19,930 nucleotides of DNA, taken from assembly GCA_039831705.1 (NCBI GenBank), contig JBDOMT010000290.1, positions 1-19,930 of the forward strand, read 5' to 3'. This DNA is from JAJRWS01 sp039831705. Its GTDB lineage: Bacteria > Planctomycetota > Planctomycetia > Pirellulales > Lacipirellulaceae. The translations under genes and the position numbers were made by a program. Below, piece after piece: positions 1 through 8,328 of the stretch; position 1 is the first letter of the stretch; every line of letters starts with the position of its first letter. The notes below the pieces were generated by a model, which ran no database searches, was not told the origin of the DNA, and saw only the letters and a program-made list of their open reading frames with translations.

Positions 1-1343
1 GCGTTACGATTCGTGATAATCATTTTTCTGGGGGAGGCACCCAACCGAGTGGTGATTTTGGGAAATTGGTGGCTCAGATTGTTGGTGCTCCTTTGCCCGA
101 CATATTGTTCGACGGGATCGTTAACAAAAATAAGTTCGTGGATGGGCAACTGCCAGAAGAACTCCGACTCTCAATTGCCAACAATGGCGATGCATCGTTT
201 GCTAACTTCAACTTAGAGATGATCACCCCGGCAAATCTCCTGTTGGGAAAAGTTCCAGTCAATCGAGACCTGGAGGCATATGCGTTTGTTCGCAGTAGCC
301 TGGAACCCGTCATATTGAATGCACATCAGCCGCCAAAGCCAAACTCACATACCGCAGTCGCCATTTATCGCGGGGCACCCAAGAAGCTATCTGAATGGGC
401 ACTCTTTCAGGGAAACGGGTCCACACAGGCGCCTGTCGATGGGGTCGTCCCGTACGATTTGAATACACCTCTTTTTTCCGATTATACCAACAAATATCGT
501 TTCATTCGCATCCCCCCCGGAACGTCCATCAAATACACGTCTTCAGGACCTTTAGAGTTTCCGGAAGGGACAGCCATTGCCAAAACATTCGCCTATCCAA
601 TTGACATGACCGATCCAGCCCAAGGCGAAAGACTCCTGGAAACACGAATCGAATTTTTACGTGACGGAAACTGGTATGGTTTCTCATACCTCTGGAATGA
701 TGAGCAGACCGAAGCCATGTTGACTTTGGGAGGCAAGGAAATTAAAGTTTCCTGGATTCATCGAGATGGTCGTAATAGGACGAATCGCTATGAAATTCCC
801 AATGCAAATCAATGCCTCGATTGCCACAGTCGAAATAAGCGGTACGTCCCAATTGGTACGACTGCCTCGAACATGAATCGTGAATTCAAGTTCGGTGAAG
901 GCAGTAAAAACCAGCTTGACTCGATGGCCGCCAAGAAGCTGCTCGTTGGTTTACCGAAGATTGATCAGCGGCCTGTTTTGCCGCAATACGACAATCCTGA
1001 CTCGGGCAAGTTAGCCCCACGTGCTCGTGCCTGGTTGCACGTAAACTGCGCTCATTGCCACAACCCCGAAGGAACTGCCAGGACCACAGGACTTGATCTG
1101 AGGCTGACACAAGCTGATCCCTCGAAACTTGGATTCTGGAAAACGCCCGTAGCAGCAGGGCATGGTACTGGCGGGCGAGAATACGATATCGTGCCGGGCC
1201 ATCCCGACAAGTCGATTCTCCTTTACCGAATGGAGTCTTTGGATCCGAGTGTACGCATGCCTAATATCTCCCGCAACCTGGTACCAGTCGAAGCGACCGC
1301 CATGATCCGCGAATGGATTGCCAAGATGCCCAAAACGAATTGA
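1..1343 (+). CDS. Beta-helix / diheme cytochrome c fusion protein (5' partial)
   Basis: The reading frame (codons beginning at position 3) is open from the left edge, so the N-terminus lies outside. Two CXXCH haem c attachment motifs are visible, CLDCH at 813-827 and CAHCH at 1047-1061, with an RMPNIS segment near the end that could supply an axial Met. The arrangement, with a long non-haem N-terminal part containing a VVPYDLNTPLFSDYTNK stretch, fits the SO2930/HNE_0200 family of exported diheme cytochromes (TIGR03806, from memory). The codons before position 66 read VTIRDNHFSGGGTQPSGD, which resembles the last turn of the parallel beta-helix proteins usually encoded beside this family, so this may be a natural fusion. 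Its role is probably periplasmic electron transfer; the substrate is unknown. The next gene begins 22 bases after the stop, suggesting co-transcription. Confidence 0.8.
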   Translation, partial: VTIRDNHFSGGGTQPSGDFGKLVAQIVGAPLPDILFDGIVNKNKFVDGQLPEELRLSIANNGDASFANFNLEMITPANLLLGKVPVNRDLEAYAFVRSSLEPVILNAHQPPKPNSHTAVAIYRGAPKKLSEWALFQGNGSTQAPVDGVVPYDLNTPLFSDYTNKYRFIRIPPGTSIKYTSSGPLEFPEGTAIAKTFAYPIDMTDPAQGERLLETRIEFLRDGNWYGFSYLWNDEQTEAMLTLGGKEIKVSWIHRDGRNRTNRYEIPNANQCLDCHSRNKRYVPIGTTASNMNREFKFGEGSKNQLDSMAAKKLLVGLPKIDQRPVLPQYDNPDSGKLAPRARAWLHVNCAHCHNPEGTARTTGLDLRLTQADPSKLGFWKTPVAAGHGTGGREYDIVPGHPDKSILLYRMESLDPSVRMPNISRNLVPVEATAMIREWIAKMPKTN

Positions 1344-1365
1344 CTTCCGACGATATTGGACATAT

Positions 1366-3066
1366 ATGTCGATTCCCTCCGCCACGCGCTTACCAAATAC
1401 TTCCTCTGTAAATATTGAAGCGTACATTGCCGCGCTGGAAAAAGGCTCTCATCTGCTGGCTAGGATGTCCATTTCTCAACGCAAACGGCTACTCCACGCC
1501 TGCATCAAGGGAGTAGGCGAGCAGTCCGAAAAATGGATCGAGGCATCATGGGAAGCTAAACACATTCCCACGGATAGCGGCGCTCGAGCCGAAGACATAA
1601 TGACTGGCCCGATGCCAACGCTGCGCTACTTGCACCTGTTATATTGTTCGCTCTGCGATATTGAGCAATTAGGAAAACCACAATTACCCGGCATTCCGTA
1701 CCAAGTGAACGGTCAATGGCGCGTACCCGTTTTTCCGACTTCGCAACTATACGACGCGCTACTCTTTGGTCCTATGAAAGCTGAAACCTGGTTGCAGACC
1801 GGTGCTGATGAAGAGAACTTGTTTGGGAACCATATTGAGTTGGTTTCGGGAAAAGGCAACTTGGCGCCTCAAATTGCCGTCGTCCTCGGTGCGGGAAACG
1901 TTTCGTCAATCCCTATCACCGATGCACTATCGAAGCTGTTTCAAGACGGTCATGCCGTGCTGCTTAAAATGAATCCGGTGAACGAGTACCTGGGCCCGAT
2001 TTTTGAAGATGCTTTTGCCTCTCTGATCGATGTAGATCTGCTGCGTATTGTGTATGGCGGTGGTGAAATTGGCTCACAACTAGTCCACCATGAGGCTGTT
2101 GATGAGATACACATCACGGGGTCAGATAAAACCCATGATACAATCGTTTGGGGCCAAAATTCTGAGGAGCGTCAGAGACTTCAGTCTCGCAATGCACCAT
2201 TGCTCAGCAAACGGATAACGAGCGAACTCGGCAACGTCAGCCCCTGGATCATCGTTCCGGGTGAGTATTCGAAGCGTCAACTCTATTTTCAAGCAGAGAA
2301 TATCGTCTCCTCGATTACCCACAACGCTTCTTTCAATTGCATTGCCACCAAGATGTTGGTCACATGGCGACAGTGGCCTGAGCGAGAAATGTTTTTGAAT
2401 AAAATCGACTCCATTCTTTCAGAAATAGAACCTCGCTACCCTTACTACCCTGGTGCTACAGAGCGATTCGAACGATTTACGGGCCAGGCCGTCAAGGATA
2501 ATCGCTCCCAATTTCTTCCCTGGACATTACTTAGAGATGTCGATCCAGAAATTCAACCTCATTTGTTTCAAGAAGAATCTTTTGTCTGCGTCTGCGCAGA
2601 AACAGTTATCAACGCTGATACGGAGGATGAGTTTCTGTCTCGCGCAACCGAATTGGTCAACGACCAGATGTGGGGGACTTTATCGGCTGCGATCACGGTC
2701 CCCTCAGAATTCCATAACCGACGCGCCGAATGTTTGTTTCAGTTACTCGAAGAGTTGCATTACGGAGTGATTGGCGTCAACCAATGGCCTGGTGTCGCCT
2801 TTGCCTTGATGTCGCCACCTTGGGGCGGCTTTCCGGGTACGACCCTTCAGAATGTGCAAAGTGGTATTGGCTTTGTGCATAACACTTATTTGCTAGATCA
2901 AGTGGAAAAAACGGTGCTTAGCTCGCCTTTGACGTTCTGGCCCAAACCGATGTGGTTCTCGACGCACCGGTGTCCGGAAGAGGTCGCCTGGAAGTTACTC
3001 AAGCTGTACAAGAAACCCTCCTTGAGGAGGTTGCCACCAGTGCTGCTCAATGCGCTGCGAGGCTAA
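1366..3066 (+). CDS. Divergent aldehyde dehydrogenase superfamily protein
   Basis: The product is 566 residues from ATG 1366. That start is preferred over ATG 1318, which would overlap the upstream gene by 26 bases; no strong Shine-Dalgarno is visible for either. ALDH hallmarks can be read in order: a Rossmann segment AVVLGAGNVSSIPITDAL, a cofactor-binding-like LLKMNPVNE, ITGSDKTHD, the general-base region SELGNVSPW (Glu287), and the nucleophile region HNASFNC (Cys325). The Glu-to-Cys distance is 38 residues against 34 in classical ALDHs, and the middle of the protein diverges, so this is a distant branch that could also be an acyl-CoA reductase-like enzyme. It likely oxidises an aldehyde, or reduces an acyl group, in the cytoplasm with NAD(P). 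No signal peptide is seen. The cytochrome gene ends 22 bases upstream. Confidence 0.8.
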   Translation: MSIPSATRLPNTSSVNIEAYIAALEKGSHLLARMSISQRKRLLHACIKGVGEQSEKWIEASWEAKHIPTDSGARAEDIMTGPMPTLRYLHLLYCSLCDIEQLGKPQLPGIPYQVNGQWRVPVFPTSQLYDALLFGPMKAETWLQTGADEENLFGNHIELVSGKGNLAPQIAVVLGAGNVSSIPITDALSKLFQDGHAVLLKMNPVNEYLGPIFEDAFASLIDVDLLRIVYGGGEIGSQLVHHEAVDEIHITGSDKTHDTIVWGQNSEERQRLQSRNAPLLSKRITSELGNVSPWIIVPGEYSKRQLYFQAENIVSSITHNASFNCIATKMLVTWRQWPEREMFLNKIDSILSEIEPRYPYYPGATERFERFTGQAVKDNRSQFLPWTLLRDVDPEIQPHLFQEESFVCVCAETVINADTEDEFLSRATELVNDQMWGTLSAAITVPSEFHNRRAECLFQLLEELHYGVIGVNQWPGVAFALMSPPWGGFPGTTLQNVQSGIGFVHNTYLLDQVEKTVLSSPLTFWPKPMWFSTHRCPEEVAWKLLKLYKKPSLRRLPPVLLNALRG

Positions 3067-3333
3067 ATTTTCTGTACGAGAACATTTTTGTTGCCGTCTA
3101 CATTCGCCGATTCAATTGCATTGATCAGCCTGGATAAAACGAGAGGGCACTAATTTTCATTAAGTGCCTATCCCATTACCATCAACAGGCCGAAATTCCT
3201 AAATACAAGCATCCTTAACAGTGTACCGGTTATGGGATAGGTTCTAAATCGCATCAGCTCCACGGCGTAATTCCCCTCATCTTGCTACAATGGGCAATTG
3301 TCAAATTCCTCTCTCATAGGATAGTCCTGTGCC
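3067..3333. other. Intergenic region with an inverted repeat
   Basis: No gene is supported in these 267 bases. They hold a small hairpin (ggcact 3146-3151 with agtgcc 3163-3168) that overlaps the left arm of a longer inverted repeat listed separately. No clear promoter or T-tract terminator is visible. Confidence 0.5.
3167..3241. repeat. MITE-like 14-bp inverted repeat pair
   Basis: The arms cctatcccattacc (3167-3180) and ggttatgggatagg (3228-3241) are reverse complements with one mismatch, separated by 47 bases without an ORF. The arms could be the ends of a tiny non-autonomous element or an extended hairpin in the transcript. No T-run follows, so an intrinsic terminator is unlikely. No clear target-site duplication was seen. 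Confidence 0.4.
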
Positions 3334-3816
3334 ATGCTAAAATCACAAAAGACAGCCGACCAGTGGTTCGACGAGTATGCTGTTTGCCACCAAAATCATA
3401 CTAACAAAATATTGCATTGGATCTGCATACCGCTGATCATGCTAAGCCTCATTGGTTTAATCTGGGCGATTCCTGTACCGGCGTTGATCTCCCGTCAATT
3501 TTCCCAATTCAATTGGGCCTGGCTCACCTTGGCGGCTTGTTTGATGTTTTATTCGCTAATTTCGATGGCCCTGATGTTGGGAATGTTTTTGCTTTCAGTG
3601 GCATTTGTGGGGATAATTGTTTTTTATCAATGGGCGAATTTCACCTCGGTTGCATCCGCTTCGCTATTCATATTTGTGTCCGCCTGGATCGGACAGTTTG
3701 TAGGACACAAGATTGAGGGTCGTAAACCTGCGTTTTTTGACGACCTTAAATTTCTGCTGATTGGTCCACTGTGGCTGCTGGGATTTATCTACCGCCGTCT
3801 TGGCATTCGCTATTAA
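3334..3816 (+). CDS. DUF962 / Mpo1-like membrane protein
   Basis: The product is 160 residues, a normal length for the family. The N-terminal motif YAVCHQNHTNKILHW (His19, Asn24, His28) and the C-terminal QFVGHKIEGRKP (His125) are the conserved signature of DUF962 (yeast YGL010w/Mpo1). The rest is hydrophobic, with roughly four membrane segments at about 27-47, 62-100, 105-122 and 138-153. Yeast Mpo1 is an Fe(II)-dependent dioxygenase that shortens 2-hydroxy fatty acids by one carbon (alpha-oxidation) and the conserved His residues bind the metal. Whether bacterial members do the same is inference. A weak AGGA lies 12 bases before the ATG. An aldehyde dehydrogenase lies upstream and an Ntn acylase downstream, so a fatty-acyl theme is possible. 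Confidence 0.88.
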   Translation: MLKSQKTADQWFDEYAVCHQNHTNKILHWICIPLIMLSLIGLIWAIPVPALISRQFSQFNWAWLTLAACLMFYSLISMALMLGMFLLSVAFVGIIVFYQWANFTSVASASLFIFVSAWIGQFVGHKIEGRKPAFFDDLKFLLIGPLWLLGFIYRRLGIRY

Positions 3817-3912
3817 CCAGTGAAAAAGGTTTTATAGTGACCATTCTGAAGAGGATTTGTTAGATTCTAACGGTCAACAGCCAACACATAACATCCGTAT
3901 GCGGAATATCAA

Positions 3913-6093
3913 ATGCTACGAAAGCTAGGCATTGTCTTTGTGATTTCTATACCGATTACTATGGCAAGTCTGTTTCTTACATTGCCGAGTGGACCCGCAC
4001 CTTCGACTTTTGAGGGATTGGGCGAAAAGTATGATGTGAGGATTCTCCGCGACGATTTTGGTGTGCCCCACATTTTTGGAAAGACCGATGCGGATACGGC
4101 TTTTGGATTAGCCTATGCCCATGCCGAAGATGATTTCCCTACAATTGTCGAATCGCTGCTGCAGAGTCGTGGCGAGTTGGCCTCTTATGCGGGCAAGGAG
4201 CAGGCTCCGGTCGATTTCATTGCGAAGCTGTTACGAGTTAAGGAGACCGTAGCTGAAGGCTACCCTATGTTACCTGAGAAAGTGCGCGCACTGTGTAACG
4301 CATATGCCGACGGTTTGAACTTCTATGTGGCGAAACATCCGCAGACGTTACCACGTCGCTATTTGCCAATGTGTGGCGAAGATATCGTGGCAGGGTTTGT
4401 CCTCAGGGGCCCGTTTTTCTATGGCCTCGACAACGAGATCAAAGCATTATTTGGTGAAAAACAGAAAAAACCACTGACGGTGAAAGGCGCAGCCAATGAA
4501 ACGGGGGCCGCAGTCGAGCGTTGGTTGCATAAAGAGGGAATCACGGTGGGCTCGAACGCTTTTGCCGTGGCCCCATCGCGTACATCAGATGGCAGTACGT
4601 ACTTGGCAATTAATTCGCATCAACCATGGGAGGGCCCGGTTGCCTGGTACGAAGCGCACCTAGTGAGTGAAGAAGGATGGAACTGTATCGGAGGGCTTTT
4701 TCCAGGCACGCCGGTGATTTTGGTAGGACACAACCAGCATCTTGGATGGGCGCACACCGTGAATAGCCCTGACCTGGTGGATATCTACATCTTGAAAATC
4801 AATCCAGACAATCCAAATCAGTACAAGTTCGACGACGAGTGGCTTGATTTTGAAGTGCGGCAAATTCCGATCGAAGTGAAAATATGGGGGCAGGTTCGTT
4901 GGACAGTCAATCGCGAAGCGTTGTGGTCGGTGCATGGTCCTGCGGTACGACGGAGTCACGGTGTCTACGCAATCCGCTATGCCAACATGGGAGATTTGCG
5001 TCAAGTGCAGCAATGGTACGAGATGAACAAGGCAACGAATTTTCAGCAATGGCAGTCGGCAATGCGGATGCGGGCCAACGCTTCATTGAATTCGATCTAC
5101 GCGGATAAAGAGGGGACTATTTACTATCTGTTCAACGGCAAGCTTCCTGTGCGTGCCGAAGGATATAACTGGGAACATTATTTGCCTGGCGACACGAGCG
5201 AGACCTTATGGGACGAATACATCACTTACGATGCGATGCCGCAGGTGCTCAACCCGGAGTCGGGTTTCGTTCAGAATTGCAACAACACACCGTTCCGTAC
5301 GACCTTAGGGGCAGGCAATCCCGATCCTGCTCTCTTCTCTGAGACGTTAGGCATTGAGAAGCACATGAGCAACCGTAGCCTGCGTGCCTTGGAACTGTTG
5401 GGAGAGGATGATTCGATTACATGGGAAGAATTTCACACCTACAAATACGATGATGCCTACGCGGAAGAATCGGATGAAGTGAAAATCTGGAAGCATCTCT
5501 GCAAGGCAAAATCAGATGACCCTGCGACGCAGGAGGCACTGGAGGTGTGGCGTCAATGGGATCGACGCACAAACCAAGAGAATACGAGTACGGCGCTCGT
5601 TGTGCTAACCTTACGTCCTGGTTCGAACGACGATCAACGATCTCTTGACGAAGCAGATACAAAAAATTTGCTCAAAGAGATGAAATGGGTGGCCGTTTTG
5701 TTAAAAAATACTCACGGGAAAATCGATCCCGCATGGGGTGAGGTGAACCGAGTGATCCGTGGTAACGTCAATCTGCCGCTGGACGGTGCTCCGGACATAC
5801 TCCGTGCGGTATACCAGACTTTTAAACGTGACGGCGAGCTCGTGGGCATGGAAGATGGCCAGCTCGAAGGGCGGGGCGGTGATTGTTACTTTCAATTCGT
5901 GCGTTGGGATGCCGAGGGAAATGTCTCCTCCGAGGCGATCCACCAATTTGGTGCCGCAGCCGCAAGGCCGGATTCAACGCACTACAACGATCAAGCCCCA
6001 CTGTTTGCAAAGAAAAAAATGCGGACGAGTCTGTTGACCGAAGAGTCCGTTCGAGAGCATCTTAGCCTAGAGTATGTGCCAGGTGAGGAGTAG
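3913..6093 (+). CDS. Penicillin acylase family (Ntn) hydrolase
   Basis: The product is 726 residues with an N-terminal hydrophobic export segment (about residues 6-24). The alpha-chain region contains ILRDDFGVPHIFGKTDADTA and GLAYAHAEDDF, both typical of the family. The autocleavage site and nucleophile are visible as EGITVGSNAFAVAP, with Ser214 (codon 4552-4554) becoming the N-terminus of the beta chain. Downstream are the conserved GHNQHLGWAHTVNSPD and a catalytic-Asn region FVQNCNNTPF. Family members hydrolyse amide bonds of penicillins, acyl-homoserine lactones and other N-acyl compounds in the periplasm; the substrate here cannot be read from sequence. All catalytic landmarks look intact. 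The ATG at 3899 is out of frame, so 3913 is the best start. The gap from the DUF962 gene is 96 bases. Confidence 0.9.
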   Translation: MLRKLGIVFVISIPITMASLFLTLPSGPAPSTFEGLGEKYDVRILRDDFGVPHIFGKTDADTAFGLAYAHAEDDFPTIVESLLQSRGELASYAGKEQAPVDFIAKLLRVKETVAEGYPMLPEKVRALCNAYADGLNFYVAKHPQTLPRRYLPMCGEDIVAGFVLRGPFFYGLDNEIKALFGEKQKKPLTVKGAANETGAAVERWLHKEGITVGSNAFAVAPSRTSDGSTYLAINSHQPWEGPVAWYEAHLVSEEGWNCIGGLFPGTPVILVGHNQHLGWAHTVNSPDLVDIYILKINPDNPNQYKFDDEWLDFEVRQIPIEVKIWGQVRWTVNREALWSVHGPAVRRSHGVYAIRYANMGDLRQVQQWYEMNKATNFQQWQSAMRMRANASLNSIYADKEGTIYYLFNGKLPVRAEGYNWEHYLPGDTSETLWDEYITYDAMPQVLNPESGFVQNCNNTPFRTTLGAGNPDPALFSETLGIEKHMSNRSLRALELLGEDDSITWEEFHTYKYDDAYAEESDEVKIWKHLCKAKSDDPATQEALEVWRQWDRRTNQENTSTALVVLTLRPGSNDDQRSLDEADTKNLLKEMKWVAVLLKNTHGKIDPAWGEVNRVIRGNVNLPLDGAPDILRAVYQTFKRDGELVGMEDGQLEGRGGDCYFQFVRWDAEGNVSSEAIHQFGAAAARPDSTHYNDQAPLFAKKKMRTSLLTEESVREHLSLEYVPGEE

Positions 6094-6683
6094 AGTTGGT
6101 GTTTAAAAGGTGACTGACCTGGCGCACCTAATCCAATGACAGCGACATCTTCAAAGCTAAAAGGGAGCTAATAACCTAATACGTGGAAAAAATCCTGTCG
6201 TTGCTCGAAAGGCGATGACACGGATTTCGTATCGGAATTGACCATCCCAGTTGGTTCCAGTTGCGACTCACCGTCACACAGTGAAATGTGGTAGGTATAA
6301 CTGCGTGAGTTTCATGGTCCGACGTTGCTTCGAAGTTTCACGCGAATGGCACTTACTTATTCGTAACCTCTTTGCAGTCAATCGATAGTCAGAGGGAACT
6401 CTGGGGCGGTTTTTTTATATGCAGTTCGAGATGGCGGTGTGTTACACCCACTGTAAGGCAACTAGCCAATTGCCGTTCGTGCTGTGGGGCATGGACACCT
6501 CTGGCACATAGCAATTTCCGCTTCGTCCAGCGGGCGCTAACCTGACTTCCCCACCCTTTTAGCAAAACAGCTTTTACTGGAATATTTGTGGTCAGGATTG
6601 ACGTAAGTTGTTATCCATCGGTGGCGTGTGAACACATATAGTGTAGCCGGATTGCCAAACACGTTGTAGTGACGACCTTTGCT
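6094..6683. other. Gene-poor interval
   Basis: About 590 bases with no coding region that I can support on either strand. The only structured element seen is a short GNRA-loop hairpin with a following T-run at 6390-6416. A minus-strand frame that stays open from 6537 to 7049 has no recognisable motif and overlaps both the transposase scrap and the propeller gene. The interval could contain degraded IS sequence belonging to the transposase fragment that follows, but I could not recognise the missing N-terminal part. Confidence 0.5.
6390..6416 (+). terminator. Possible intrinsic terminator
   Basis: The stem cagag/ctctg (6390-6394 with 6399-6403) closes a GGAA loop. It is followed by gggcgg and a seven-T run at 6410-6416. 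The stem is only 5 bp and the T-run starts 6 bases after it, so the hairpin is weak. It lies about 300 bases after the acylase stop. Confidence 0.3.
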
Positions 6684-6935
6684 CTGGCCCAGGCGGAAGC
6701 GGCTTTCTGCATTCATAAGAGTGACCTCAAGATCCGCCCGATCTGGCATCAGAAGGAAGACCGCGTTCTTGCTCACATCTTCGTCTGCTTTTTGGCATAC
6801 GTGCTGTGGAAGATGCTCGGTCAAATGTGTCAGCAAGCGGGGATCGGTGACGAACCACGTCGCATTCTGGAGGAGCTGAGTGACCTGAAAATGATGGACG
6901 TTATCCTGCCAACCCGAAGCGATTTCGACGTCCGG
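6684..6935 (+). pseudogene. IS1634/IS4-type transposase C-terminal remnant
   Basis: The plus frame reads LAQAEAAFCIHKSDLKIR, then IWHQKEDRVLAHIFVCFLAY, then an AGIGDEPRRILEEL and a DVILPTRS stretch. This matches the C-terminal part of DDE transposases of the IS1634/IS4 group, in which the catalytic Glu lies in the QAEAAF-like stretch. Similarity starts abruptly at about 6684 with nothing recognisable upstream, and it fades after about 6920. The frame then runs on as the antisense of the neighbouring propeller gene. Only about 80 residues of a protein usually several hundred long survive, so it cannot be active. It is a scar of a former insertion next to the 3' end of the TolB-like gene. Confidence 0.8.
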
Positions 6936-6963
6936 TGGATTAGGCAATTTTCTGGGGTAAGGA

Positions 6964-8328
6964 CTACCTGCTGGGTACCCACCGAGGATGATCAGCTCCT
7001 TGGCCATCGCGGCCAGTGGCGACCTGCCGCGCTTCGGTGCCATCGGCATTCATGACCCACAGCGCAGGGACGTGGCCGGTGGCTGCGCGACAGAAAACGA
7101 TCTGACTGCCACTGGGCGAAACGCTGGCTCGAAAATCCCAGACGGAAGGACTGCTGTGCGTGAGGCGAATCGTTTTTCCGGTGTTCGGATCGAACCGACA
7201 AATCTCTGTGCCACCGCGCGCCGCATCTGGTTTGAAATCTCGATTGAAATGGTCGACGTCGGGGCGCTGCGGCTGGTACTGCCAGGGAACTATTGATCCA
7301 GGTAGGCGGCGCGAAAACAGCAGTTGGCCGTCTGCTGTCCAAACGGGTATGTTGGAACCGCCACCACGCGCGTTGGGTGGGCCGTAAGTGGCTGCAAACC
7401 ACTGCGATTGTCCTTGGGTCAACACGCGATTCTCACGGCCATCCGGTCGGCCGATACACAGGTCTGACCAATCGTGTCCCGGATGCTCCTTGAAATGACA
7501 ATCGTGAAAAACAATCCATTGCCCATCGGGCGACCAGCGCGTGCCGAAGTACAAATGATCTGGATGGGCGGCGATCTGAATCCGATTCTTGCCATCTAAA
7601 TCGCTGGTCCACACCTGATACCCTTCTGGGCTGGCCAGATGAAAAGCGATGCGCTGTCGGTCGGGGCTGATACTGAGCCCATAAGGCAACCCTTCCCCCG
7701 CGCTGGTGAACTGGAGTGCGTCGGTCCCGTCGAGATTCATGCTGTAGACTTGCCCGACGCGATCTTTTACCACCTGTACGAGAATTCGGTTGTCTCCGAT
7801 CAATAGCTGAGGTGTGTAGAACGGTGCTATCCGACTCGCAGTGGCCAATTCGTCAAGCAGTCCAGTATTCTCGTCGTAGCGCCACAGATGAGTAGGCGTT
7901 TGGGTGTAGTACTCTTCGAAAGGTCGTCCTGGTCCATCGCGTCGAGGTTCCATGCTCAAAAGCAGGAAACGCCCGTTGGGGAAAAACCCGGATACTTGCC
8001 ACGTCGCCTGATTGGGCACATCAAATTCCAGCCACTGCAAGTCGGTGCCATCGGCCGAGACCATGGCCGTGTTGCCGGCAGAAGTAAAGATCAGGGATGC
8101 GATAGAAGTATCGGAGTTTTCCGCGCAGCGTGCCGGTAAAACTGAATCTAACAACAGCACCACCAAGCAGATGCACAACCACACCAATTGCAGCCCTTTG
8201 CCACCGACTATCCAGAATAGGTCAAACCCGCGCAGTGCGTCGATGGACATGATTCGTCCGCTTGCAGGCGTCTCTTGTTCAGCTACATTCATATTTGCGA
8301 TTTCTGTTACTCGACCAGTGGCATCCAT
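6964..8328 (-). CDS. TolB-like beta-propeller protein with foreign N-terminus
   Basis: The frame has 454 codons. From about residue 80 to the end it is a PD40/TolB-type propeller, with repeated blades such as LSISPDRQRIAF, RWSPDGQWIVFHD, PVWTADGQLLFSR and ASVSPSGSQIVFC. It probably acts in the periplasm as a binding or recognition propeller. Residues 48-69 (LVWLCICLVVLLL, then PARCA) look like its own signal peptide. Residues 24-46 instead read GRIMSIDALRGFDLFWIVGG, the start of DUF5009/HGSNAT-like acyltransferases, so the first 46 codons appear captured from another gene. Translation could begin at ATG 8328, at ATG 8292 (natural start of the captured segment), or at the propeller's own TTG 8187 or GTG 8184. 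The stop lies about 30 bases from the transposase remnant. The gene diverges from the CBM6 lipoprotein gene. Confidence 0.85.
   Translation of the reverse strand: MDATGRVTEIANMNVAEQETPASGRIMSIDALRGFDLFWIVGGKGLQLVWLCICLVVLLLDSVLPARCAENSDTSIASLIFTSAGNTAMVSADGTDLQWLEFDVPNQATWQVSGFFPNGRFLLLSMEPRRDGPGRPFEEYYTQTPTHLWRYDENTGLLDELATASRIAPFYTPQLLIGDNRILVQVVKDRVGQVYSMNLDGTDALQFTSAGEGLPYGLSISPDRQRIAFHLASPEGYQVWTSDLDGKNRIQIAAHPDHLYFGTRWSPDGQWIVFHDCHFKEHPGHDWSDLCIGRPDGRENRVLTQGQSQWFAATYGPPNARGGGSNIPVWTADGQLLFSRRLPGSIVPWQYQPQRPDVDHFNRDFKPDAARGGTEICRFDPNTGKTIRLTHSSPSVWDFRASVSPSGSQIVFCRAATGHVPALWVMNADGTEARQVATGRDGQGADHPRWVPSR
8191..8292 (-). pseudogene. N-terminal fragment of a DUF5009/HGSNAT-like acyltransferase
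   Basis: The codons from ATG 8292 give MNVAEQETPASGRIMS, followed by IDALRGFDLFWIVGGKGL. The LDALRGFDxFWIxGG pattern is the characteristic start of heparan-alpha-glucosaminide N-acetyltransferase-like membrane proteins, which are common in planctomycetes. Nothing of the rest of that multi-span protein follows; the frame passes directly into the signal peptide of the propeller protein. I read it as a fused remnant. Confidence 0.75.

Noticed and set aside
3146..3168. Intrinsic terminator after the ALDH gene
   Set aside because: The 6-bp stem has an 11-base loop and no T-run, and it overlaps the larger inverted repeat.
6537..7049. Minus-strand open frame of 170 codons
   Set aside because: It overlaps the end of the propeller gene and the antisense of the transposase remnant, and has no recognisable motif or start signal.
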